Shown here one piece after another: positions 23,841 through 33,155 of a DNA stretch of 36,840 nucleotides. The stretch covers positions 1-36,840 of the forward strand of contig LRSR01003097.1 of the NCBI GenBank assembly GCA_001579985.1, written 5' to 3'. Every line of letters begins with the position of its first letter. The first letter of the stretch is position 1. Below the pieces are notes generated by a model. The model ran no database searches. It had not been told where the DNA came from and worked only from the letters and a program-made list of their open reading frames with translations. The position numbers were made by a program, and so were the translations under genes. The DNA is from Hypsibius dujardini (taxonomy: Eukaryota > Tardigrada > Eutardigrada > Parachela > Hypsibiidae).

Positions 23841-24459
23841 GGCAGGCAGAGAGGCAGGCAGACAGACAGACAGACAGACATATGGACAGACAGACAGGCA
23901 GGCAGGCAGACAGACAAACAGAACAGATGGTATTTTGTTATTATTAGTACAAACACCAAGGCCTGTTTTACGTTAAAATGGCCATCGTTCCCCAGTTAGC
24001 CATTAGCTGTTGAACATTGCTACCATCAATAGACCCTATGAAAAAAACATCCAAATAATCTTTTGAGTATGATGTTTATTTTAGACTTTTGATCTCACCT
24101 GGGGTTATTATAACACGAACTACTTTGTCTGAGAGATCTTCATGCCGTTTGTAATACCAGGATGTTATCAGTTCCAGACTTTCCGCTGTGAAATCAAATC
24201 CATCCCGAATTCTGCGGTCATCCGTGAGGAAGCTCAATGTGAAGTTGAACACACCCGCATAACGCATATTGCTCTCGGCTACGGCTGCTTCGAAGGCCGG
24301 TCCGTTGTACCCCAGCGCACTTTGAGCTATGGAAATGTTAATGTATCCCGGACAGGCAATATCGACTCGAATAACATTTTCCCTTCCCGTAACCAGCATG
24401 CGGATGAAAAAGAAAAGTACTAGTATCAGCCTCGCCACGAACTCATTGCAGGGTTTCAT
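20393..24459 (-). CDS. Receptor D: paralogue of receptor C, 10 exons, about 511 aa
   Basis: Exons in order: 24459-24099, 24035-23972, 23589-23261, 23179-23136, 22446-22327, 22206-22054, 21393-21343, 21243-21058, 20728-20587 and 20478-20397. All exon lengths and phases equal those of receptor C except exon 1, which is two codons shorter. The product has a signal peptide (VARLILVLFFFIRML), the same IACPGYINISIAQSALGYNG block, the ANF_receptor ectodomain with NFT, NWT and NVT glycosylation sites, a juxtamembrane SWPGSQWPPRNEPLCGY motif and a helix (ATAAAVVVLCVICLAV). The helix exon ends CAC AG|GTAAAT, which unspliced reads His-Arg-stop. No kinase, cyclase or tail exon was found downstream. Intron 2 holds an expanded (CAGA)n array and intron 8 an R3 repeat. 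Confidence 0.85.
20790..21010. repeat. Dispersed repeat family R3, copy 2 (inside intron 8 of receptor D)
   Basis: Blocks such as gatgaacgagtttgaacaag and ggccgcactgtcgttaatg match 29285-29560 with differences. Its position makes intron 8 of D (329 bp) longer than the same intron in C (93 bp), so it inserted after the C/D duplication or was lost from C. Confidence 0.6.
23607..23930. repeat. (CAGA)n microsatellite in intron 2 of receptor D
   Basis: About 320 bp of nearly continuous cagacagaca with g-rich interruptions. The matching intron in receptor C has only a short cagacagacagacagacaaa patch at about 15092-15112. The long Cys-Leu-Ser-Val and Arg-Gln-Thr-Asp reading frames across it on both strands are artefacts of the repeat. 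Confidence 0.92.
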
Positions 24460-25433
24460 TTCGGAACTGTTCAGTATATATCAGGAAGGTAGTGAGTGAG
24501 ACAGTTCAAATTTTGCCGGAAGAGTAACATTACTTTTTGCATGAAAAGGAAGAGTATCTGTTAGATTCCTGTCGATGATGGGAAGCACGATTGCATCCTC
24601 TAATTACAGTGCATCTTGAAGCACATGGTGCTAGAATCTAATCGTCTTGAATTAAGCGACATCTTATGGAATAATCCCAGGGATGAATCCGGTTTCTCTG
24701 AATATCGGCGGCAGATGACATAATCCGCTCGCTTAATGCTAGACATTAATATCAACAACATTACTTTCTAAATTCCAAATGTACTGAAGTCTAGCCCAAG
24801 ATTATTGCTAGTTAATATTTTTCCTAGCATTTGTAAATCCCAGTCAATACTTACTGCGGTTAGCTTAGTTTTCATAGCCCCCCCCCCCCAAGGTAACAAT
24901 GATGTGCACTAGCGCTAAGAAATGTCATGGGTGCTTTTTTGGATTGTAAATTTAATTTTTTTCCCTAGATACATATTGCCCTTTACGAAAACGTTTGTCA
25001 AGTGGGTAAACCGTCACATATGTAACCCAAGGGTGAGAGATCTGTGTTCTGGTACATATCAACTACCAGTTATTATTTCGGTTCACGTCATTTTTTGATT
25101 TTCGTGTAACACCATAGGTAAAATGATCCGACTTGCCATTAATAAATATTTAGTTTTTAGTTAAAATTTCATGTGGGAGGGGGGGCGGTTATAGAACCGG
25201 ATATGCCTGCACCAAGCAGATCTTGCAAATGGTTATTAGGACATCAGTCGTTTATTCGTATTTCTTTCCTCCAGTGAGGTACCGGTATGGCGAAACTAAC
25301 ACTCGTTTACTTCTGTATTCGCTTGCAGCTATAGGCCTATTCCGGCAATTCCCTTTCTAATTGTTGAAACAAATACGGTTGATCAAACATTAAATAAACA
25401 GCAGTTAAAAACAAATTTGGGGTCCGCACTAAG
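24460..25433. other. Upstream region of receptor D and spacer
   Basis: The receptor D promoter should be here. No coding potential was recognised. There is a C10 run near 24880 and a G-rich stretch near 25170. Tatata at 24475-24480 is too close to the ATG to act as its TATA box. Confidence 0.4.
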
Positions 25434-25540
25434 CACGTGGCCACAAGATAGCGCTACCCGAGTCAAACCATTTACCTTGGTTAGCGCGTATGAACGAGCT
25501 AAATGGTTTGACTCGGCTGGTGCTGTCTTGTGGCCACGTG
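25434..25540. mobile_element. 107-bp fold-back element
   Basis: The arms cacgtggccacaagatagcg... (25434-25474) and 25500-25540 are inverted repeats of 41 bp with four mismatches and a loop of about 25 bp. It can fold into a strong hairpin. It has no coding content and no clear target duplication. Another MITE-like element is likely. Confidence 0.75.
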
Positions 25541-26397
25541 TGTAACTGAATTTTGAGCAGACATATTGGTACAGCCTTTGTTCCGCAATACCAGATCATC
25601 ACAAAACAATTGTTCGAAAGGCTTTGCCTCAAATCTGTCACAAAAACATACCGTTTCGGGTAGTGGCGGATTAAGGTCGGTTTGATACAGTTTTAAGCGT
25701 ACCCTTTTTGGTTGGCTGGTATGTTTGCCTATATAATTCCGAATTTGCGAGGGTTCTGCATGCCTAGTTTTTTTGGTACAGATTTCCATGACCGATCAAT
25801 AAATCCGCTCTTCATTTGCAAGTTACAAGCACAGCGAGCAAGGTAAAGGAACCATCTTATTGAGTCGAGTTCGTAATCCGTCACTTTACGGGAGTATTAA
25901 ATTCCATTCCCTGAGGGGGGAGGTGGACGCTTGTTTATGTACTAATAACATCACAGCAAAAGAACAGCCGAAACATATTCAGTACATCTCAATTTAGGGT
26001 ACCGGTACAAGTAGACTTGTTATCTGCTGAACCACATTGCAACGGTTGATGACAGTACCACCATCATCATTTCACCCTCTCCCCAGAGTGCGAAGGACAT
26101 GATGCGCAAAAGGAAGTGCTGTTTCTGGATGCCGAGCCGTGTGAACGGCTTTCTGTTATAACCTCGATTTTTTCTTTAACGAGAGCCAGAAATTATCACT
26201 GCATGTCTTGCTCACAATTTCCGCACAGCATACGACCTCTACCAGCCGGATCCCTAAAACGATCCTTTTCTAACCGTTCAAGATTTTAACAGACTCGGTA
26301 AGGCTTCCTAGGAGTGTATAGCACGCATTCATTGCTTTCTGCCTGACCAAACTTAACCTAAAGTGGAAGTGGTTTTTATGAATCACATTCCAGGAAG
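25541..26397. other. Spacer, no gene seen
   Basis: No conserved frame was recognised. The 96-aa minus frame (25499-25789) runs into the hairpin arm and has no recognisable domain. Confidence 0.4.
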
Positions 26398-26737
26398 ATG
26401 CTCATCTCTTCATGGCCGTCCTTGGCGGTCACACTGGTTTTAGTTGGGCTCCCAATCCGGTCAGTAAAATTTGTCTTGCAAGTCAAAATTGTGTGTATCG
26501 GTTCGGTCGAGGATTCCGTCACTGGAGATGACGCAACGTTGGTATTCCACGGTCCAGCGTTTGAAGCAGCCGGCAAAGAGTGCAATTGACTGTATTACAG
26601 CATGTTCAATTGCATCCTCATCTTCCTCACCGCCCCATCGCAACAAGATTTGAGCGACAACAGCGCTGACCTCGTGGCTCGTTGGGACAAGAGTCGACCT
26701 CACCGGTTCCTTGACATAGTGGCGACCATATCACCCG
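26398..26737 (+). pseudogene. Orphan receptor exon 1 with an in-frame TGA
   Basis: The frame starts MLISSWPSLAVTLVLVGLPI (signal-peptide-like) and continues with VKIVCIGS and FHGPAFEAAGKECN. It then meets TGA at 26587-26589 and continues in the same frame with FNCILIFLTA down to ATISPG at a GTATAC donor, phase 1. This lines up residue by residue with exon 1 of receptors C and D (VDIACPGY, YNGPAFEAAVAESN, FNFTLSFLTDD, IISPG). No exon 2 or 3 was found downstream on this strand. It is a broken, detached copy of a sixth family member, on the opposite strand to C and D. Confidence 0.85.
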
Positions 26738-27572
26738 GTATACGTACACATACCCTTAACAATCAAGAAATGTCAGCTTATATATTTATAGTAATATTTC
26801 CTTTTTAATACGAATTTTTTATTTAAACATGTAAGGGCGTTCCGATCTCTTCACACCGATCGGCCGGATGCTGAAAGCGAATCACTCTCCTGCATTAAGT
26901 TGTTCTCATCTCAATCTGGTAATCAATATAGAGATACATTGTATTTTGCTAAATGTTTCGGAAAGCGAAGGTGCGAATGGGCGAATTTTTAGATCGGCTT
27001 CGTATTACCTTCAGTTACGGGCTGTGGAGCTGTACGCCGGTTTGCGGGTTACATGTCGGCGCCAGAAGAAGAAGACGCTGTTTTGGCTTTCTGGCACTGG
27101 ACTGGCTCCTTCAAGGACCATCCCGCCGAAGGGGTCACCGGCTCAGCAGTTCGACGCAACCGCCATCAACAACCGACTATTCAGCCGTATCTCGTGCCAT
27201 CTTGGGGTGCGTCTGATCTCGTAGTCTCTTTTATTCTACTAGGTGTTTTTCGCTGTACATTAAAAGTTAAATTTCGACTTCATTATTGGGTCCTCGATAT
27301 ATCCGTACCAGCTAAAACTTTACAAAACTCAATTATTAATTTCTGTTCACATTTGTTTTAGCAAATCAGTTGCGTGGCTCATTAATCGCAGGAAAATCAA
27401 AAACGCATATTCGCTATATTGAGCACTTTTACTCATATGTCAGTATTACCATCATGAAAACTTAAAAAAAGACTGATCCAAGAAAACACACGAAACTCAA
27501 GCAACTGCCTCTCTTCGCCTACTCTCGGTCACGACCTTTTACTTTGTCACCTTTTGAATAATAAATTGTAGG
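26738..27572. other. Spacer after orphan exon 1
   Basis: Overlapping open frames of 87-118 aa lie at 26868-27361 on the plus strand, in a G+C-rich stretch. I could not match them to later receptor exons or any family. They may be decayed coding DNA. Confidence 0.35.
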
Positions 27573-28840
27573 GGGTTAGGGAACATCCGTTAATGACGTC
27601 AGTATTGATTAGGGGGGTGGGGGGCAAAAAATACCTGACGAACTCTGAGTGTACGGTAGGGGGGGTAGGCCGGCGTCCTGACGTCAGCTTTGGGGAACCC
27701 AGTAGGCTTAGAAATTAATAAGTTTGGAATTTCTGCGGCAATTCCTATATTTTTCGAGCATTACACATCCCTTTAAAAATGCCGGCAAGCTCTGTGAAGG
27801 TAAGGATTTCAAATAGTTTAGAGAGCTATGTGCGTGCTGTTCAGCAAACATTTTCACAGAAACCGAGCCCGCCGTATCAGCTGTTATCGATGCATTCGTT
27901 AGTTCTTGCCCCGAAATTCCCAAACAAGAGAGCTACCGGCGCGCGAACGAGAACTGGAATGCCGTTAAGAGCGATCCAGATCGTTTAAGCCAACGTCTAC
28001 AAGAGAGCTTCGCGAAAGCAGGCGACGCGCTAGCTGGTGTATGGAGCGGTACAGCGATCGACGGATACCCGGTAGTGGCACGGTACATCTCATCGGAGGC
28101 ACCGAAGCCGGCTTACGAATGACACGGACGAAGAGTTCAAGGCGAAGCATGTGCGTCCCTCTCTCTACTTCACACAGATTGTGCGCTGCAATGACCGCCG
28201 GTGCTGCCGCGGTTGTTGGCGATCTTCGTTCCCCAAGGTGTTTTCTGATCAGTTTCTACCCCCTCCAATTCGTTACGTCAGCGGCCCAAAAGGACCAGTT
28301 CCGGCTGACCCCGCTACAGACCTGGGAAAATTTTACCGACTGGACACTCGGATGCTGCTGAAACCATTTGATCCCAGCTTGAAGTATGTGGCACTGCCGT
28401 TCGATTACTACTGCCCCTCCTTACGAAAGGGTGGGAAGTTGGATCGCATGGTCTGCAAGACGTGTGGCGCATATTTTGCCACGCAGGTCGCCTGTAAAAA
28501 TCACCACTGTGCGCCGGATGACTAGGAGGAAGACTACGAAGACATGAGTGATGATGACGAGGTCGCTGCTCACGTACCGGCGTCGCCCGAAAATATCCCT
28601 ATCATTTCAGATTTGTGGATTGGTTGCGTAGCGACCTAGTGGAGGACAGGCCCGATTTGGAGTAATAAAGATACATTTCACTTTTTTTTTTGTAATGGAG
28701 GGGGTCTTTGGTTTCTGACGTCAGAAACTGAAGATCTAGGGGGGGTTAAAAAAATTCTGACGAACTCTGACGTTAGGGGAGGGGGGGTCGAGTCGCCTAA
28801 TAAAAATTACTGACGTCATTAACGGATGTTCCTTTATCCC
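27573..28840 (+). mobile_element. DNA transposon of unassigned family with terminal inverted repeats
   Basis: The left end gaacatccgttaatgacgtc (27581-) is repeated inverted at the right end (28808-28832), with looser similarity to the outermost ggg...agg bases. Palindrome TGACGTCA occurs at 27594 and 28811 inside the TIRs, and again at 27679 and 28716 in subterminal positions. A direct subterminal repeat, ctgacgaactctga, lies at 27635 and 28757. The element is about 1.27 kb and contains one broken gene. I cannot name the superfamily, and target duplications are unclear because an LTR fragment abuts the right end. Confidence 0.8.
27860..28660 (+). pseudogene. Broken zinc-finger protein gene inside the TIR element
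   Basis: A coding-like frame runs from about 27862 (VSAVIDAFVSSCPEIPKQ) to TGA at 28120. The sequence continues one frame over from 28118 (NDTDEEFKAKHVRPSLYF) through a CNDRRCCRGC cysteine cluster, LPPPIRYVSGPKGPVP, YVALPFDYYCPS and a C2H2-like VCKTCGAYFATQVACKNHHC. It reaches TAG at 28523. After that stop the same frame stays open through an acidic stretch (EEDYEDMSDDDEV) and IPIISDLWIGC. An aataaa signal follows near 28663. This is one protein of perhaps 270 aa, split by a frameshift and a probable nonsense change. An upstream mini-exon with ATG at 27779 is possible but its phase does not fit. Function unknown. Confidence 0.7.
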
Positions 28841-28842
28841 TT

Positions 28843-29101
28843 TGTTGGACCACGCCGAACAAGGCTAACTGCCCAATTATTACAGCTATTTACCGTACTA
28901 ATAACTTTTTTAATTGAATTCCCTATCTACTCTATTAACGCTGTCTGTACGTAATTCAGCTATATGCGCTATTTATGCGCTATTTTCACTCCTATAGTTA
29001 ACACTTTCCGTTACAATCATGTGTTTTGCCAGTTCTACTTACACGTTTACTTTACTCTTCCATCACTCTAGTCTTTTTCTTTACATTTAGTCTAATAAAC
29101 C
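28843..29101 (+). mobile_element. Degenerate LTR 4
   Basis: Begins tgttggaccacgcc, as solo LTR 3 does, and keeps recognisable pieces (ctctattaacgct, ctatagttaacactt, gtctaataaac). The right end has lost its CA terminus and no target duplication is visible. It abuts the right end of the TIR element. Confidence 0.6.
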
Positions 29102-29264
29102 CAGGTTCATTAATAAATTACCCAGATGATGAAGCAATGTCTGCCATGGATTAGGCAGGCGCGATCCGACCAGGCAATGTTGGTAGTCGTCAAAAACGCA
29201 AATAATTGATTGCACTCTCAACTAAAGAAAGGTGTTGCGGTCAGCTGCGTTTGCCATTCACAAA

Positions 29265-29560
29265 CAAAATCCATCGAAAAAGTGTTGATGAACGATCTGG
29301 AACAAGGGGTCAGCCGGCAATATTAAAGGAAATCAGTCAGAAAATTTCCGAGATTTGCTGATTGCATTTGACTGAGCGGTCAGGCAGCCCCAAGCTGTCA
29401 AACAATTGAAAAATATGATTAGACCAATCACAGGTCTTGTTTTTGACGCACGCCGTTCAGCATTGCGCTTGCTCGTGGACAGAAGTTTTTGAAACTCTCC
29501 TTTGACACCCTTGTTTTACAGCAAAACTTCACGGCCGAACTGTCTCTAATGTTACAAGGG
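29265..29560. repeat. Dispersed repeat family R3, copy 3
   Basis: Matches both 8290-8460 (gctgtcaaacaattgaaaaa, gaccaatcacaggtc) and 20790-21010 (gatgaacgatctggaacaag, gccgaactgtctctaatg). It is the longest copy and links the other two partial ones. Noncoding. Confidence 0.6.
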
Positions 29561-29853
29561 AATTGGTGTGGAAACGCTCATCTGAAACTCAGCCGGAGTG
29601 GCCAAATATCCGTGGAGCACTGTGAAGAGGAGCACTGTGGAGCACTGTGATGGAGGAGGAAAGTTTTCCAAAGCCAATAGTAAAAAATAGGCCTGTCAAA
29701 GAATTTACGCTTGAATCAAAATTAAATGTGTTACATTGCTGTTTGATCTCTTGCCTAAAAACGTGGCACGATAACAGTACCGTACACACAGCAAAAAAGG
29801 GGACAAAATTAAAGCTACATGATGGCACCATGACCGCCGCAATCCACCATTTC
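29561..29853. other. Spacer, no gene seen
   Basis: Only short frames occur here (29589-29831 -, 29647-29868 +), without recognisable content. It includes a small direct repeat, gtggagcactgtg, near 29610-29650. Confidence 0.4.
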
Positions 29854-31647
29854 TTATTCTTGTGCTAGCACATGTATCACAAAAGGGCGATGGCGAGCCT
29901 CTCCAAAACCGCCGAACTCGTCGAACAAGGCGGGTGGAACATTGGGAAACTTTTGCTTGATCATGTCTAAGGAACTTCCATGCGCCACCCGTTGAAGCAG
30001 TGCCATGGTGGCTACCGTTCGTCGAACCTCGAGCCAGATGTTTGGATCGCCACCTGTCGCGTGATTGATGTCAATAGTTTTCTCGATCATTGTTGCGATG
30101 ATGGAACTGTAGATCGCGTCCTTGCCGAGGAACATTGTGTTTCCTGTTTGGCCGCACCGCAACAAACTCTCCAGATCAATCCCGAAACACGCCAAGGCTT
30201 TGCCGATGAACTTAACCACACTTGTCCGTTCACCCCGGTGTAGTGCAATCGTCATCTGCACAAAGTAGGGCCAGAAAAGGGCGAGCTTTAATTCCTGGTG
30301 CCCCGCATCGAATGTCTCCTCGAGCTTCGCGATGATATCCGCATGCTGTTTCACCACCGACGGACTCGGTACTTCTGCGAAATCAATTTTGTTCATGAGA
30401 AAAACTGACCCCCCCCCCTCGAAAAGTCCTTTACACCTCTGATAAATATTGTAAATCAAAGAAATAGGGGGACACACCTCTGATCCAAATGAAAAGGGCT
30501 CTATGTCTATATGCTCGTACCTCTACCTCAAATAACCAAACAGTTCGGAGAGGAATTTATTGTCTATTCAATGTGTGCTCCACTGCGCGCAATTAGCGGT
30601 CAGGTCGTAAAACACCCCGTGAGAGGTAACTGTGGTCGGTAACATTTTTGGAAAGTGTTAGGTCTACCAACCGTCAGTTGGATAGTTAACAAGTTTATTA
30701 GACTGATAGTAAAGACCGTGAGAGAAATAAACTGGAAGAAAGGAAAGAAGAAGTAGAACTGACTGTAGAAATAATAAAACACATTATTATATAGTAAAGT
30801 TTTAACTATAGGTAAATGGCACATACATCAGAATAGGGTTAATAGAATGGACAGAGTTATGAACTAGTATGATACTCGTGAGTTAAAGAACTATCATGAT
30901 TGGATATGGGGACTTGTTGGGCGTGTCCAACAAAAGTATTCAATTTATCTGAGATTTTAAAACATAATTCGTCACTCTTGAAAGCCTTAACGACTTTTGT
31001 CTTTTGACGATCGAAATCAGAGTTCACAAACCCGAAAACCAAGCATTCAAACACTTTTAAAATGGAAAAAAATGTCATACATGCTTCACATTTCGAAACG
31101 TCTAACTGGAAAAAGTTAGTCAACCCCTAGAGACATAGCGGAAATTGAAATGTTGGCCAAATGTTGAATAATTTCTGTCGATTTGTGTCAGAAACCCTTC
31201 CCCTTCTTCCCTAAAACAGACCATCGAATGTTTGCATTTGTAGGAAAATAAAGCTACATTCTGAAAAGCAAAGTAATGCTCGTTCGACACGTTGACAACA
31301 TTTTTTTCAACATATCACAAGTTTAAATCACACAAACCTGCAGGAGAACCCATGTAACTTCAGCCATTCCTTCCGCTCTTGCGTGGTCATCGAAGACGGG
31401 TCACAATATGCGACAGTCACCTCTTCGTCTTTTCCAATCTCTTTCACGGCATGCAGTACCAAACGTCGTTGTATAAATCCACAGCCGAATTTGGCACGCA
31501 CGAATGGTTAAAGTGGGTCATACCAATAAACAGACCACTGCCTCCGGATAGGGTACTACAATGCCTGTTAATGATACAGCGCAGTCGAGCCATGTCCGCG
31601 ATCGGTTCCTGCTTCTCTGCGTCTTTTTCTAAGGATTTCCAATTGAC
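29854..31647 (-). pseudogene. SET-domain (SMYD-like) protein gene, partial and frameshifted
   Basis: The exon at 31647-31338 encodes a SET core: GLFIGMTHFNHSCVPNSA (the N-H-S-C-x-P-N motif), then after a one-base shift LHAVKEIGKDEEVTVAYCDP (the E-E-x-T-x-x-Y-C motif) and WLKLHGFSC, ending at a TGCAG|GTTTGT donor. The last exon, about 30369-29854, encodes a helical C-terminal region with ALHRGERTSVVKFIGKAL, typical in style of SMYD C-terminal domains, and ends at TGA or another stop by 29854. Near 31107 a segment with SKCEACM may be the remains of the post-SET cysteine exon, but its phase does not fit. A solo LTR sits in the intervening intron. The MYND and N-terminal SET parts are missing. 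The shift looks like a base lost from a T run, so decay or a sequencing error is possible. Confidence 0.65.
30656..30932 (-). mobile_element. Solo LTR 2 (4-bp target duplication AAAG)
   Basis: 277 bp, tgttaggtct...tccaaca, flanked by aaag at 30652-30655 and 30933-30936. Homologous to LTR 1 and, inverted, to LTR 3. It is inserted in an intron-like stretch of the SET-like gene, in the same orientation as that gene. Confidence 0.9.
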
Positions 31648-31776
31648 CTTGGGACGTGACAGTCAGTTAGCGTTTCCCTCCGTGAAACGCTGAGTGTGTC
31701 TTAATTGTCGTGGACGGCCTAAATTTATTGCTAACCCTATCGAAATTAGTAAATTTAAAAGTACTATATATTGTAA

Positions 31777-32062
31777 TGTTGGACCACGCCCAACAAGTCC
31801 TCATATCCAATCATTATAGGTCTTTAACTCACGAGTATCATACTTAGTTTGTAACTCTGTCTACTCTGTTAACCCTATTCTGATGTATGTGCTATTTGCT
31901 TTCATTTCTATAGTTAAAACTTTACTATATAATAATGTGTTTTTTATTTCTACGGGCAGTTCTACTTCCTCTTTCCTTCCTTTCAGTTTATTTCTCTAAC
32001 AGTCTTTACTATCAGTCTAATAAACTTGTTAACTATCCAACTTACGGTGGGTAGACCTAACA
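31777..32062 (+). mobile_element. Solo LTR 3 (4-bp target duplication GTAA)
   Basis: 286 bp starting tgttggaccacgcccaacaa and ending gacctaaca, flanked by gtaa at 31773-31776 and 32063-32066. In this orientation it has gtctaataaac, a probable poly(A) signal, about 40 bp before the end. It lies upstream of the remaining SET exon and is inverted relative to LTR 2, so the two are independent insertions. Confidence 0.9.
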
Positions 32063-32131
32063 GTAACAAGTATGTATGAATTGACAACAAAATTTGCCGA
32101 CTCTAACTATAAAATCACCTGATTTATTCAG

Positions 32132-32644
32132 ATCGCTTGTCGTCAACAACAGCAAGTGGCCTATGGTCTCGAGCCCGTAAAGGAAATGCAATTCAAGTGT
32201 CGACTCGCAAAGAATTGGTTGCAATTTACAAGTTGCAACTTTGGTCGCTGCACAGGCCTCAACAATCTCAATTGCATGCTGCCGGGAGTGTGTCATCCAA
32301 TTTGCATCATGAACATGGCAAGTAGTTCATCTCATATTCAACCCGAAGATGTTCTATAGAATAAAATGAAAGCAGTAGGAACCGAACAGTTTGAAGCTGA
32401 AGTTTTCTTGATCGTGAAACTATCCCCGAGGAATGGATAGGCTTTCGAATAGGGCTCCCTACCTACTCAGGAATATATAAGTTGTAGAGAATCGTCCCTG
32501 TCTTAACTCCCTCCCCCCCCCCGTTTTCGCCAAACCAGTGCATCCTATACTCGCTGCCTGTGCTATAAGAAATTCACCAACGGAAAGACTTGTGTGGCAC
32601 GACAAATTGCACTCTGCCGCGAAAATGGCCTCTCACAGTTGTGA
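32132..32644 (+). CDS. Two cysteine-rich exon candidates
   Basis: Candidate exon 32132 to about 32317 follows a good acceptor (tgatttattcag) and encodes a run with regularly spaced cysteines: FKCRLAKNW, TSCNFGRCTG, NCMLPGVCHPICIMNM. It may use a GC donor (atg|gcaagt); read through, it stops at 32357. A second candidate, 32539-32644, follows ccaaaccag and encodes TRCLCYKKF, KTCVARQIALC and a stop. The two do not join in phase with the obvious sites, so an exon may be missing or the gene may be broken. They look like a small secreted Cys-rich protein. I do not recognise the family. The opposite-strand frame at 32057-32296 lacks such a pattern. Confidence 0.4.
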
Positions 32645-32984
32645 TAAACTGGATAGTTCCACTGTTTATCATTTCTGTTCTGGGGCTTGAAACCACGCTG
32701 TGTGCGGCTCCGCTCCCTTGTTCCTCTAGCATTACACTTGAAACGCTGTTTCCGCTTCGTCATACTTTTTTACGGCGACTTGCCATCTGCACCTTGCGTG
32801 ATGTGTTTGCTGGAATCAGTAATGTGCTCCTTTGCAGTAAAAGTTTGCAGTCGTATAACTTTGCTGTGTGTTTGAGTTTTCCGCAGTGTTTCGTTGACTG
32901 ATTGGGTTGGCAAGCCTTTCGAATTTCTTGAGAGTCCTTCAGACGGTCAACGCTATCCTTTGCTCCGTTTCTCCTGCCGAATCT

Positions 32985-33080
32985 CTCCGGTATTTGGAAT
33001 TGTTCTGGGAATCTCGAGGTCTCCGCGAAAGTCATTCTCTGTGCGGAATCCCCTCGACCTCGGAGCTGCCAGATCACACA
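32985..33080. repeat. Dispersed repeat family R2, copy 2
   Basis: Tatttggaattgttctggga then atctcgaggtctccgcg, through gagctgccagatca, matches 10670-10770. It lies just upstream of the hydrolase gene. Confidence 0.6.
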
Positions 33081-33155
33081 TTGTAATACTAAGCGTTTCT
33101 CAAGCTACAATCTACGGTATCGTAACGAGATGCGCGTTGCAGGCACACAATCATA

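Noticed and set aside
23504-23999. Long open frames (130-151 aa) on both strands
   Set aside because: They are translations of the (CAGA)n array; composition is a four-residue repeat and they lie in intron 2 of receptor D.
24475-24480. TATA box for receptor D
   Set aside because: It lies only about 16 bp before the ATG, so transcription would start inside the coding region.
26868-27361. Later exons of the orphan receptor copy
   Set aside because: None of the frames aligned with exons 2-4 of C or D and no matching splice phases were found.
30656-32062. A complete LTR retrotransposon between LTR 2 and LTR 3
   Set aside because: The two LTRs are in opposite orientation, each has its own target duplication, and no gag or pol lies between them.
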